A DNA stretch of 7,973 bases, taken from NCBI GenBank assembly GCA_947461915.1, contig CANHNG010000067.1, positions 1 through 7,973 on the forward strand, read 5' to 3'. The notes beneath the pieces were generated by a model. That model was not told the DNA's origin and searched no databases. It saw only the letters and a program-made list of their open reading frames with translations. Shown here one piece after another: positions 1-6,722 of this stretch (positions are counted from its first letter, which is position 1; every line of letters starts with the position of its first letter). A program made the position numbers and the translations under genes. The stretch is from Flavobacteriaceae bacterium. GTDB lineage: Bacteria > Bacteroidota > Bacteroidia > Flavobacteriales > Flavobacteriaceae.

Positions 1-393
1 TACTGAGTGTATGCCTGCATTTAATGCTGTGGCTGTGGCAGTAGTTTCTCCGCTATTCCAAAGGTAGGTGAAGCCACCGTTTCCTCCTACTGGCGTTACA
101 GTTGCTGAACCATCTTTGTCTCCATTACAGGTCGCATCTTTTACTTTAGATACAGAACAGCTTAATGGAGCTGGTTGTCCTATGGTAACTTCACAAGAGG
201 TTGTACATCCTTTTGAATCGGTTACTGCTACTGAATGTATGCCTGCATTTAATGCTGTGGCTGTGGCTGTAGTTTCTCCGCTATCCCAAAGGTAAGTGAA
301 GCCACCGTTTCCTCCTACTGGCGTTACGGTTGCTGAACCATCTTTGTCGCCATTACAGGTTGCATCTTTTACTTTAGATACAGAACAGCTTAA
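1..393 (-). repeat. Tandem 228-bp repeat encoding 76-residue SprB units
   Basis: Bases 166-393 encode one complete unit (residues 666-741) and bases 1-165 the first 55 residues of the next; the array may continue past the left edge. Aligning 1-177 with 229-405 gives seven differences (positions 7, 40, 57, 67, 100, 121, 133), about 96% identity. Only position 57 changes the protein (Asn778 against Asp702). Each complete unit has four cysteines (668, 678, 728, 732 in the first), which could form disulfides in the exported protein. Confidence 0.93.
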
Positions 394-2388
394 TGGAGCT
401 GGTTCTGTAAGTGTAGCGGGGCAAGCACCTCCAGTAGCAAAAGTTGTGGTTGCATCTGTAGTAACTACAACATAACTACCAGCTGCCAAACCTGTGAATG
501 TATATGATCCTTGCTCTGCTATTCCTGTCCCAGGATTACCTATAGGATTAGCAAATGTGATATCAGTACTTAAAAAAAGTGTTGCTGTAAAGGGTGGTGA
601 TCCACCTCCTACAGTAACCGTGATAGACCCTGAATTATTACCATTACATGTTAAATTTGTAGGTACTGAGCTACAAGATATAACACAACCATATTCTAGT
701 GTCCATGTTGAACTGCATGAATTTACACATCCTGTTGTTGTGTTCGTTATAGTCCATGTAACAGTTACAGATGTAGTTATTGTTGCTGGATTTATAAATG
801 CTAGAATCAAGGGTGCCGTACCAACGGTAGAAGGTGTTGCTCCAGCTGAATAAGCATAGGTTGCCACAACTGAATGACCTGCTGGCTCCACTGGACCTGT
901 AGCAAACCAAGCTGCAAAATCTACATCTGCCTGTGCTTGTGCTATAGCCTGAGTTACTCGACACAGAACTGGTGCAGAATCAGGAGCTGGGCAAGTAATC
1001 GCTGGAAGCGGATTTACTGTTATTGTACCTGAAGCTGAATTAGAACAACCAGTAGTTCCGTTAGTTACTGTCACTGTATAAATAGTAGTTACAGCTGGAG
1101 ATACACTTATCGAAGCTGTAGTTGCACCACCTGGGCTCCATGAATAGCTTGGATTAACTGCATTTGTAGTCGCTGTTAATGTAACAGCACTTGAATTAGT
1201 ACCACTAATACAACGGGCTCCTGAATTTACCGTAACCGTTGGATTAGGATTTATTGTAGCCTTTACTTCAGCTCTCTTGCTCTCACAACCATTAACATTA
1301 GTACAACTAACAAAATAACTTGTTGTTTGAGTTATTGAAGGAGTAGTATAAGTAGAACCTGTAACTAGCACAGTTGTACTTGTAGCAGTAGCATACCATT
1401 TTAAAGTACCACCTGCACAACCCGATGCAGTTAAGTTAACTGATCCTGCACCGCAACGGGCAACAGGACCAGGTGTTGGAATATCAGGAACACCACCAAA
1501 AGCACCCCCAACAAAATCATCTAGAGATGCCGTTATGGACTGCGAAGATCTGGCCTCAAGTAGGAAACTGGCAAAGCAGAAATTGCTGAGACCCAGATCT
1601 GCTAAGTTAACCACTCCCTCATAAAATTCATTAGTTTCATATGCAGTATGTATAAAAGTCCAACCAATAGGTATCGGATAAGATCTATCATTATTTTCAG
1701 CTACCGTACCTGAGAGGGAAGTCGTATTTAGTGTTCCTCCTGTATTAGGAACGTTACCACCAGTACCAACCCATTTATAAACAGTTACCAATGCATTTCG
1801 GCCACCACCCGTAAAATCTGCCAGAATAAGCAAATCACCTACAACATGTGGCGGGGCAAAATGTCCGTTTACATTAGGACCAGTTCCATTGAGGTAAAAC
1901 CAAAAACCAATTTGTGCGTCACCATTATTAGAGGTTCTGTCACCTGCAAAATACAATTTAGATCCAATAAGCACAGCAGCCCCATTTGAAATATCGTTTT
2001 TAGCCTTGGTTTGGCCAATCACCCAGCTTTGGTCTGCGGCAAGCATAAAGTCTTTGGAACCATTTGTAAACTGGTTATCCACTACTCCACTACCAAAAGG
2101 ATCCGATTGATAGCTATAAATTGGCTGACCTGTAACAGCTGCTGTACCCCATTCAATAGGATTTCCATCGATGGTAACTTGAGCAATTAAAAAATTAGAA
2201 AACAAAAAGAGTATCAACAATAAAATTAAACTGCTGATACCTTTAACTCTCGACTGATTCGAGCCCCCTTTTTCTTTTAAGCTGTCCTTCGTAAAATCGA
2301 ACTTAAAACTACTTTCTCTGCTACTATCAAAGACTAAACTTTGAGAGCTAAAAAAGTCACGAAACCCTAGTAACATAAATTTTTTCAT
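1..2388 (-). CDS. Large secreted SprB-repeat, Ig/PKD-domain surface protein (C-terminus beyond the window)
   Basis: The frame is open for all 796 codons with no in-frame stop and runs off the left edge. Start is ATG at 2388; a second in-frame ATG lies at codon 5. Residues 1-50 are a polar, basic extension, 51-68 a hydrophobic core, and cleavage is likely near A69-Q70. Residues about 71-298 form a beta-rich domain opening with IDGNPIEW and containing FAGDRTSNNGDAQIGFWFYL. About 304-380 is Ig-like (the CHU_C-associated kind), about 383-460 PKD-like, about 462-570 a TITN..GC..C..TW module. About 571-665 is a divergent SprB-like repeat (LTCNGNNSGSITVTV). From 666 on are 76-residue SprB repeats (ATCNGDKDGSATVTPVGG, then YLW.SGETTATAT, ending GCTTSC). 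By family knowledge such proteins are secreted by the type IX system and act in adhesion or gliding. The T9SS sorting domain would be at the unseen C-terminus, so export by T9SS is inferred. It is SprB-like, not shown to be SprB itself. Confidence 0.92.
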   Translation of the reverse strand, partial: MKKFMLLGFRDFFSSQSLVFDSSRESSFKFDFTKDSLKEKGGSNQSRVKGISSLILLLILFLFSNFLIAQVTIDGNPIEWGTAAVTGQPIYSYQSDPFGSGVVDNQFTNGSKDFMLAADQSWVIGQTKAKNDISNGAAVLIGSKLYFAGDRTSNNGDAQIGFWFYLNGTGPNVNGHFAPPHVVGDLLILADFTGGGRNALVTVYKWVGTGGNVPNTGGTLNTTSLSGTVAENNDRSYPIPIGWTFIHTAYETNEFYEGVVNLADLGLSNFCFASFLLEARSSQSITASLDDFVGGAFGGVPDIPTPGPVARCGAGSVNLTASGCAGGTLKWYATATSTTVLVTGSTYTTPSITQTTSYFVSCTNVNGCESKRAEVKATINPNPTVTVNSGARCISGTNSSAVTLTATTNAVNPSYSWSPGGATTASISVSPAVTTIYTVTVTNGTTGCSNSASGTITVNPLPAITCPAPDSAPVLCRVTQAIAQAQADVDFAAWFATGPVEPAGHSVVATYAYSAGATPSTVGTAPLILAFINPATITTSVTVTWTITNTTTGCVNSCSSTWTLEYGCVISCSSVPTNLTCNGNNSGSITVTVGGGSPPFTATLFLSTDITFANPIGNPGTGIAEQGSYTFTGLAAGSYVVVTTDATTTFATGGACPATLTEPAPLSCSVSKVKDATCNGDKDGSATVTPVGGNGGFTYLWDSGETTATATALNAGIHSVAVTDSKGCTTSCEVTIGQPAPLSCSVSKVKDATCNGDKDGSATVTPVGGNGGFTYLWNSGETTATATALNAGIHSV

Positions 2389-2439
2389 AATGATAAATAT
2401 TTTAACACCATAAATTAGGGGATAACAGGAAGTTTACAG

Positions 2440-2523
2440 ATTTGGGGAATCGTGTCTAGAAAAAAAACCTCTTCAAAAAAATTGAAGTGTACCATCGTCA
2501 AAAGAATTCTCCATTTGGGGAAT
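2440..2523. promoter_or_regulatory. Paired ATTTGGGGAAT boxes in the adhesin leader
   Basis: The 11-mer ATTTGGGGAAT (ATTCCCCAAAT on the adhesin strand) occurs exactly at 2440-2450 and 2513-2523, 73 bp apart. A looser relative, ATTAGGGGATA, is at 2414-2424. They lie 50-135 bp upstream of the adhesin start codon. The G-runs stand out in a very AT-rich region. The role as a protein-binding or RNA element is inferred; I cannot name a regulator. Confidence 0.35.
2460..2487 (-). terminator. Hairpin with T8 tract in the adhesin leader (possible attenuator)
   Basis: On the minus strand a perfect 6-bp stem, CTTCAA/TTGAAG with a 5-base loop (2471-2487), is followed by AGG and eight T residues (2460-2467). 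This is the shape of a weak intrinsic terminator pointing at the adhesin gene about 70 bases downstream, and it sits between the two G-rich boxes. The stem is short and AT-rich, so termination would be inefficient; an attenuator or a chance structure are both possible. Confidence 0.3.
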
Positions 2524-2931
2524 ACGAATAAACTCTTTTCTAACCAATTATGAACGAAAAGTTGCTGTATAGCAAAACTTAAAACTTCTTTTAAAAGTTT
2601 CTATACTAAAGTTAAGTCGTAAAAAATGAATGAAAAAAAAAGACTGTTAAAAACCGATAAAAAGTGAATATTATCGATAAAAAGCATTTCTTATTAGGAA
2701 AAATAACATGAATACAGTAATTATAAACAATCAAAATTAAATTATAAATTATTAATTACTAGTTAATTACAAAATATTCGTGTTAATATAAACACAAAAA
2801 ACATAAGTTTTTATCAAAAACACAACTGAAAAAAATCTAATCAAAAAAATACTAATTATTTACTTCTGAAAATCAAAAAGCTTAATAGGCAATTCACACA
2901 CTTGTTCCTATAAAAAAATTGAAATTTAATT

Positions 2932-3024
2932 TCACCACAAAGTAATTAATACCACTTCTTTATCCAGATAACCGTTGGTATCCGCTTTAGAAATCACTTT
3001 ATGACCATTTATAAAACATTTCAA
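2932..3024 (-). pseudogene. Possible remnant of a coding sequence (about 30 codons)
   Basis: On the minus strand an open stretch of 30 codons ends at a TGA (2932-2934) and reads LKCFINGHKVISKADTNGYL followed by DKEVVLITLW. An in-frame TGA lies at 3025-3027 and no ATG is present, only a possible TTG at 3024. The composition is clearly less AT-rich than the flanks and the residue mix looks like a real protein C-terminus. I do not recognise the family. It could be the end of a decayed gene, a tiny ORF with a TTG start, or chance. Confidence 0.2.
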
Positions 3025-3094
3025 TCAATACATCTAAAATGTAACCAAATTTATATTTAATGGTAAGCTGGTTTTTTATTAAAAAAAATAAGAT

Positions 3095-3102
3095 TATTTT
3101 TG
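3095..3102 (+). promoter_or_regulatory. Candidate -7 element for purU
   Basis: TATTTTTG matches the Bacteroidota -7 consensus TAnnTTTG. Transcription would start near 3109, giving purU a leader of about 120 bases that contains the structured element at 3130-3215. There is no good TTG -33 element at the expected spacing, and the sequence is AT-rich enough for chance matches. A TTATCGATAA palindrome (3110-3119) overlaps the predicted start site. Confidence 0.35.
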
Positions 3103-3129
3103 GAGAAAATTATCGATAAACATTCACGA

Positions 3130-3215
3130 ACGCTCAGGGATTCTGGCCCTGATAGAAATGGAAAGCCCGGAACTTTAGAAAGTGAGGACTTGAAATGAAA
3201 AGCGGGAGTAGCTAC
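3130..3215 (+). ncRNA. Structured RNA candidate resembling the Flavo-1 motif, in the purU leader
   Basis: The block stands out from the AT-rich surroundings by its G/C content. It has a CCCTGATAG segment at 3147-3155 and, about 50 bases later, AGCGGGAGTAGCTAC at 3201-3215. This pairing of a CCCTGATAG 5' part with an AGCGGGA..AGCT 3' part is what I remember of Flavo-1, a conserved RNA of unknown function common between flavobacterial genes; the assignment is from memory. Visible helices are CAGGG/CCCTG (3135-3139 with 3147-3151), ACTT/AAGT (3172-3175 with 3180-3183) and CCCG/CGGG (3166-3169 with 3203-3206). It ends 13 bases before the purU ATG, so it could be a cis leader or an independent small RNA. 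Confidence 0.5.
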
Positions 3216-3228
3216 AAATTAATATATT

Positions 3229-4083
3229 ATGCAAAAAATAACCATACTAATTCATTGTAAAGACCAAAAAGGAATTATTGCCGCAGTCACTAATTTTATA
3301 GTAAAAGTGGAAGGAAATATTATCTATATCGACCAGCATGTGGATGTAGAGCAAAACGTTTTTTTTATGCGACTCGAGTGTGAACTTACCAATCAAGCTA
3401 TAGATGTTGCCTCAATAAAGAATGATTTTCATCAAACTATTGCCAACGATTTTAAAATGTCGTGGGAAATTTACACCAAAGATCAAAAACCAAAAATGGC
3501 GCTTTTTGTATCCAAATACGACCATTGCTTATTTGATATCTTGGGGCGATACAGTGCAGATGAATTGAATGTGGAAATTCCTTTGATTATTAGTAACCAC
3601 GAAGATTTGAAACCTATTGCAAAACGGTTTAACATTCCTTTTTACTACATTCCCTTTACCAAGGAAAATAAAGAAGAAGGCGAAAAACAACAGATAGCAT
3701 TGCTTCAAAAACACGAAATAGACTTCGTTGTTTTGGCTCGTTACATGCAAATTATAACGCCTACTTTAATCTCTCTTTACGAAAATAAAATCATCAATAT
3801 CCATCATTCCTTTTTACCGGCTTTTCCTGGCGCCAAGCCGTATCATTCCGCTTTTAAAAGAGGCGTTAAAATCATAGGTGCTACTAGTCATTATGTGACA
3901 CAACACTTGGATGAAGGGCCTATTATTGAGCAAGACATCACCCGTGTTTCTCACATCAATTCCATCGACGATTTTATTATGAAAGGACGCGATTTAGAAC
4001 GCATCGTTTTGGCTAGGGCCATAAAGCTCCACGCCGAAAGAAAAACTATGGTTTATGACAATAAAACGGTAGTGTTCTATTAA
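3229..4083 (+). CDS. purU: Formyltetrahydrofolate deformylase PurU
   Basis: The 284-residue protein hydrolyses 10-formyl-THF to formate and THF in the cytoplasm, balancing one-carbon pools and supplying formate to formate-dependent purine synthesis (PurT). An N-terminal ACT domain (about 3-78, starting ITILIHCKDQKGIIAAVTNF) is followed by a formyltransferase fold (about 87-270). The catalytic triad is visible as N190, H192 (INIHHSFLPAFPGAKPYH) and D228 (HLDEGPI), with the H-to-D spacing of 36 seen in GAR transformylase. The ACT domain and the GATSHYVT..LDEGPIIEQD stretch separate it from PurN and from methionyl-tRNA formyltransferase. Length is normal. The ATG at 3229 starts directly at the ACT domain; no Shine-Dalgarno site is at the usual distance, as is common in Bacteroidota. 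It faces away from the adhesin and converges on the catalase. Confidence 0.95.
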   Translation: MQKITILIHCKDQKGIIAAVTNFIVKVEGNIIYIDQHVDVEQNVFFMRLECELTNQAIDVASIKNDFHQTIANDFKMSWEIYTKDQKPKMALFVSKYDHCLFDILGRYSADELNVEIPLIISNHEDLKPIAKRFNIPFYYIPFTKENKEEGEKQQIALLQKHEIDFVVLARYMQIITPTLISLYENKIINIHHSFLPAFPGAKPYHSAFKRGVKIIGATSHYVTQHLDEGPIIEQDITRVSHINSIDDFIMKGRDLERIVLARAIKLHAERKTMVYDNKTVVFY

Positions 4084-4086
4084 AAA

Positions 4087-5571
4087 TTAAGCCGGTAAAT
4101 CCTCAAATTCAACTTTCAATCCTTTGGCTATTCCCATACCCAAAAGAGGATCGACTCTGTACCAAAGAAACAATTGACGTGTTACGATTTCCTCTTTTAG
4201 AGGCCCGTGAATGCCAGACATGGCATCAACTATATTGTCAATGGTGTTTTGTTGTTCTTCCGGAGTCATAATTTGAAATAGTCTTCCGGGTTGTGAAAAA
4301 TGGTCGTTTTCTCCCTCGCAATTCCTGTCGTACCAATCGGCAAAATGACTATTGATAGGCAATGGCGGTTCTTTATAAGACTGGTCGATATCGATGTCAT
4401 CGAAACTGTTCGGAAAATAATTTGGATTTTTTCCTCCATTTCCATCCACCCTCATTTGTCCGTCTCTTTGGTAATTGTTGAAGGCAAATGGGCAACGGTT
4501 CACTGGAATCTGTTCATAATTGACACCCAAACGATATCGTTGTGCATCTGGATAAGACAAGATACGACCTTGCAACATCTTGTCGGGAGAATAGCCAATA
4601 CCATCTACGATATGAGCCGGCGCAAAAGCGGCTTGTTCAACATCTTGAAAATAATTTTGTGGATTTTGATTCAATTCCAAAACACCAACATCTATCAACG
4701 GGAAATCTGCGTGTGGCCAAACCTTGGTCAAATCGAATGGGTTAAAGTAATACTCTCCATTATTGGCTTCGGCTTCAGTCATGACCTGGATTTTCAAATT
4801 CCATTGCGGAAAATTTCCACCTTCAATATTATCGAATAAATCCCTTTGTGAAAAATCCATGTCATGCGATTTCATTTGAGCCGCTTGTTCATTGCTGAAA
4901 TTCTTGATCCCTTGGGCGGTTATAAAATGAAATTTTACATAAAAACGCTCGTTGGCATCGTTTATCATCGAATACGTATGACTGCCAAAACCATGCATGT
5001 GGCGGTATCCATAAGGTGTCCCCCTATCCGACATCAATATCAAAACTTGATGCAAACTTTCAGGATTCAGCGACCAGAAATCCCACATCATGGTGGGTGA
5101 TTTTAAATTGGTGTGAGGATCCCGTTTTTGGGTGTGAATAAAATCCCCAAATTTTTTGGGATCTTTCACGAAAAACACGGGTGTATTGTTACCCACCAAA
5201 TCCCAATTGCCATCTTCGGTATAGAATTTTATGGCAAAACCCCTTGGATCACGTTCCGTATCAGCTGAACCTTTTTCACCACCAACGGTCGAAAACCGCA
5301 TAAATACTTTGGTTTCTTTTCCAAGTTCCGAGAAAATCTTGGCCTTAGTGTATTTAGTAATATTATGCGTTACGGTAAAAGTTCCAAAAGCTCCAGAACC
5401 TTTTGCATGCACTACTCGCTCTGGAATGCGCTCTCTATTGAAATGCGCCATTTTTTCGTGAAGAATAAAATCCTGCAACAATAATGGACCCCGTGGCCCC
5501 ACAGATTGCGAATTTTCATTTTCTACATAAGGTTTTCCTGAAGCTGTCGTCAATTTTTTATGTGATTTCAT
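4087..5571 (-). CDS. katA: Monofunctional heme catalase (small-subunit, clade-3-like)
   Basis: The 494-residue enzyme dismutates hydrogen peroxide to water and oxygen. The catalytic His is H55 in [14 protein letters not shown], the distal Asn is N128 in [12 protein letters not shown] (the same 73-residue spacing as in bovine catalase), and the proximal heme-ligand Tyr is Y340 in [14 protein letters not shown]. The length fits small-subunit catalases; the C-terminal flavodoxin-like domain of large catalases is absent. No signal peptide is visible ([15 protein letters not shown]), so it is probably cytoplasmic. The start at ATG 5571 fits the family. It is a separate unit: the upstream hydrolase ends in its own hairpin 300 bp away. 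No clear TAnnTTTG promoter was found; a palindrome at 5818-5834 could be an operator. Its stop is 3 bases from that of purU on the other strand. Confidence 0.97.
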   Translation of the reverse strand: MKSHKKLTTASGKPYVENENSQSVGPRGPLLLQDFILHEKMAHFNRERIPERVVHAKGSGAFGTFTVTHNITKYTKAKIFSELGKETKVFMRFSTVGGEKGSADTERDPRGFAIKFYTEDGNWDLVGNNTPVFFVKDPKKFGDFIHTQKRDPHTNLKSPTMMWDFWSLNPESLHQVLILMSDRGTPYGYRHMHGFGSHTYSMINDANERFYVKFHFITAQGIKNFSNEQAAQMKSHDMDFSQRDLFDNIEGGNFPQWNLKIQVMTEAEANNGEYYFNPFDLTKVWPHADFPLIDVGVLELNQNPQNYFQDVEQAAFAPAHIVDGIGYSPDKMLQGRILSYPDAQRYRLGVNYEQIPVNRCPFAFNNYQRDGQMRVDGNGGKNPNYFPNSFDDIDIDQSYKEPPLPINSHFADWYDRNCEGENDHFSQPGRLFQIMTPEEQQNTIDNIVDAMSGIHGPLKEEIVTRQLFLWYRVDPLLGMGIAKGLKVEFEDLPA

Positions 5572-5817
5572 AATTTATAGAATTTAATAGTTTTTTATCA
5601 AAATGTGCCTATGACAATGGGGTCAATAATTCCTGTAAATCATCTCGATTAAGATGCTTTTCATAAAGAAAAAAGGAATGATGGAAAAAGAAAACCAATC
5701 ATACTAAACAATTGATTTTCAGTAATAAAACTTTTTAAAACAATAGAATAAAGTTAAAAAACTTAACGTAAATACAACAAAGTAATAACAAAATATTAAC
5801 AGCAAAAGAGTAAGGAA

Positions 5818-5834
5818 TTTACAAACTTTGTAAA
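5818..5834. promoter_or_regulatory. Perfect palindrome upstream of the catalase (candidate operator)
   Basis: TTTACAAA-C-TTTGTAAA is a perfect 8+1+8 inverted repeat, about 245 bp upstream of the catalase start. Its size and symmetry suit a dimeric repressor. It does not match the PerR box or OxyR consensus that I know. The distance is large, so it would need a long leader or a promoter nearby; chance in AT-rich DNA is possible. Confidence 0.3.
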
Positions 5835-5872
5835 GTAATAAACTGGTTATTTATTATTTTGGTTTTGGTTAG

Positions 5873-5906
5873 TAAAAGAATGCCGACGTTTTAGGATGTC
5901 GGCATT
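5873..5906 (-). terminator. Intrinsic terminator after the hydrolase gene
   Basis: A perfect 9-bp stem, AATGCCGAC/GTCGGCATT (5879-5887 with 5898-5906), encloses a 10-base loop and starts one base past the hydrolase stop codon. On the minus strand it is followed by CTTTTACT, a moderate T-tract. On the plus strand it is followed by TTTTATTT, so it could act in both directions. Confidence 0.75.
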
Positions 5907-5907
5907 T

Positions 5908-6693
5908 TTATTTGGATGAACCAATGAAAGATAAAACTTCGTTATTAAAAACCATGGGCTGTTCGACATTGACCACGTGACCACATTGTTCGACAACAAA
6001 TAATTTCGATGATTTATAATGTTTTTCGACCACTAGTCGAACAGAAGGCAAAAACATATAATCTTCCTCCCCCATTATGTATAGCGTTGGTATATTTAGT
6101 TCCACTTGTCGAAACCATCTCAGCAACGGATTTATTTCGGCTGTCAATTTGAACCATTTTATAAATTCTTTTTGGTACAACTTTTTAGCTTCATTAATGA
6201 AAAGCAATCGGGATTGTTTGTGATTTTTTTTAGGCATAATCACAAAGGCAAAAAATTGGTACAATACCAAATATGGCAACACATATTTAAACATATTTCC
6301 CAATCTCATCAAGATTTGCGAACGAAAATTCATTTTCAAGATAGCGCCTCCAAGAATCATACTTTGCACGCGTTCCGGATGCATTTCGGCCAATTGACGA
6401 ATCAAAATCGTGCCGAGAGAAATCCCGACAAAGTGTGATTTTTCGATTTTTAGATAGTCAATTACTTCCAGAACATCATTAGCAATGGATTCGAAGGTAT
6501 ATTTCTGTTTAAAAGCTTTTTTGATTTTGACATTGGAATTTCCGTGTCCGCGTAAATCCAACAACAATACATTATAGGATTTTTTAAAATCCCGAATTTG
6601 TTTGAACCATATAGACGAACTCCCGCCGGCACCGTGGACAAAAGTCACCCACTGATCGCTGTTTTCATTTTTGTATGTGATGTAGTTGATCAA
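5908..6693 (-). CDS. Alpha/beta hydrolase of unknown substrate
   Basis: The 261-residue protein has the full alpha/beta-hydrolase layout: oxyanion-hole loop HGAGG (20-24), strand and loop LLLDLRGHGNS (43-53), nucleophile elbow GISLG with Ser92, acid D211 in GEED, and catalytic His239 in CGHVVN. Residues 120-195 form the cap, with a hydrophobic patch YVLPYLVLYQFFAFVIM (137-153). No signal peptide is visible, so it is probably cytoplasmic. The start is TTG at 6693: an in-frame TAA lies nine bases upstream, and the first ATG in frame is residue 104, past the nucleophile. The substrate cannot be told from the sequence; esterase, lipase or C-C hydrolase are all possible. It lies 29 bp after pyrF on the same strand and is probably co-transcribed, then ends at the hairpin at 5879-5906. 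Confidence 0.9.
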   Translation of the reverse strand: MINYITYKNENSDQWVTFVHGAGGSSSIWFKQIRDFKKSYNVLLLDLRGHGNSNVKIKKAFKQKYTFESIANDVLEVIDYLKIEKSHFVGISLGTILIRQLAEMHPERVQSMILGGAILKMNFRSQILMRLGNMFKYVLPYLVLYQFFAFVIMPKKNHKQSRLLFINEAKKLYQKEFIKWFKLTAEINPLLRWFRQVELNIPTLYIMGEEDYMFLPSVRLVVEKHYKSSKLFVVEQCGHVVNVEQPMVFNNEVLSFIGSSK

Positions 6694-6722
6694 TGGATTT
6701 TATTTACAGATTTAATTCGTGG

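Larger units (their letters stand above)
2389..3228. other. AT-rich intergenic region between divergent adhesin and purU genes
   Basis: No convincing complete gene is present. Bases 2389-2600 are the adhesin leader, with ATTTGGGGAAT boxes and a hairpin. A perfect minus-strand TAATTTTG (-7 type) at 2732-2739 could start the adhesin transcript with a leader of about 340 bases, but no TTG lies at the right distance upstream. Around 2650-2690 are two CGATAAAAAG direct repeats 20 bp apart; at 2752-2770 TTAATTAC is repeated 11 bp apart. Bases 2932-3024 hold a less AT-rich coding-like remnant. Bases 3095-3215 hold the putative purU promoter and a structured leader. The rest is featureless A/T-rich sequence. 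Confidence 0.8.
5572..5907. other. Intergenic region between the hydrolase and catalase
   Basis: No gene is visible on either strand. It holds the hydrolase terminator at its right end, a perfect palindrome at 5818-5834, an AAGTT-N4-AACTT inverted repeat around 5753-5766, and a small CATCT/AGATG hairpin around 5640-5656. Several minus-strand sequences miss the TAnnTTTG consensus by one base (for example TTACTTTG, TAACTTTA), so the catalase promoter could not be placed. Confidence 0.75.

Noticed and set aside
1..405. Direct repeats considered as a CRISPR array or mobile-element ends
   Set aside because: The unit is 228 bp with no spacer structure, lies in frame inside a coding region and encodes SprB repeats.
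494..964. Open frames of 119 codons (plus, 494-853) and 97 codons (minus, 671-964) inside the adhesin
   Set aside because: Both are shadows of the adhesin frame, which is open through the whole region and has clear domain content; their translations are low-complexity and unlike any family.
4300..4839. 179-codon plus-strand open frame opposite the catalase
   Set aside because: The catalase on the minus strand has every catalytic residue and full length; the antisense translation shows no domain.
5572..5880. Near-matches to the TAnnTTTG promoter before the catalase
   Set aside because: Each misses by at least one base and none has a TTG at proper spacing; in AT-rich DNA such near-misses are expected.
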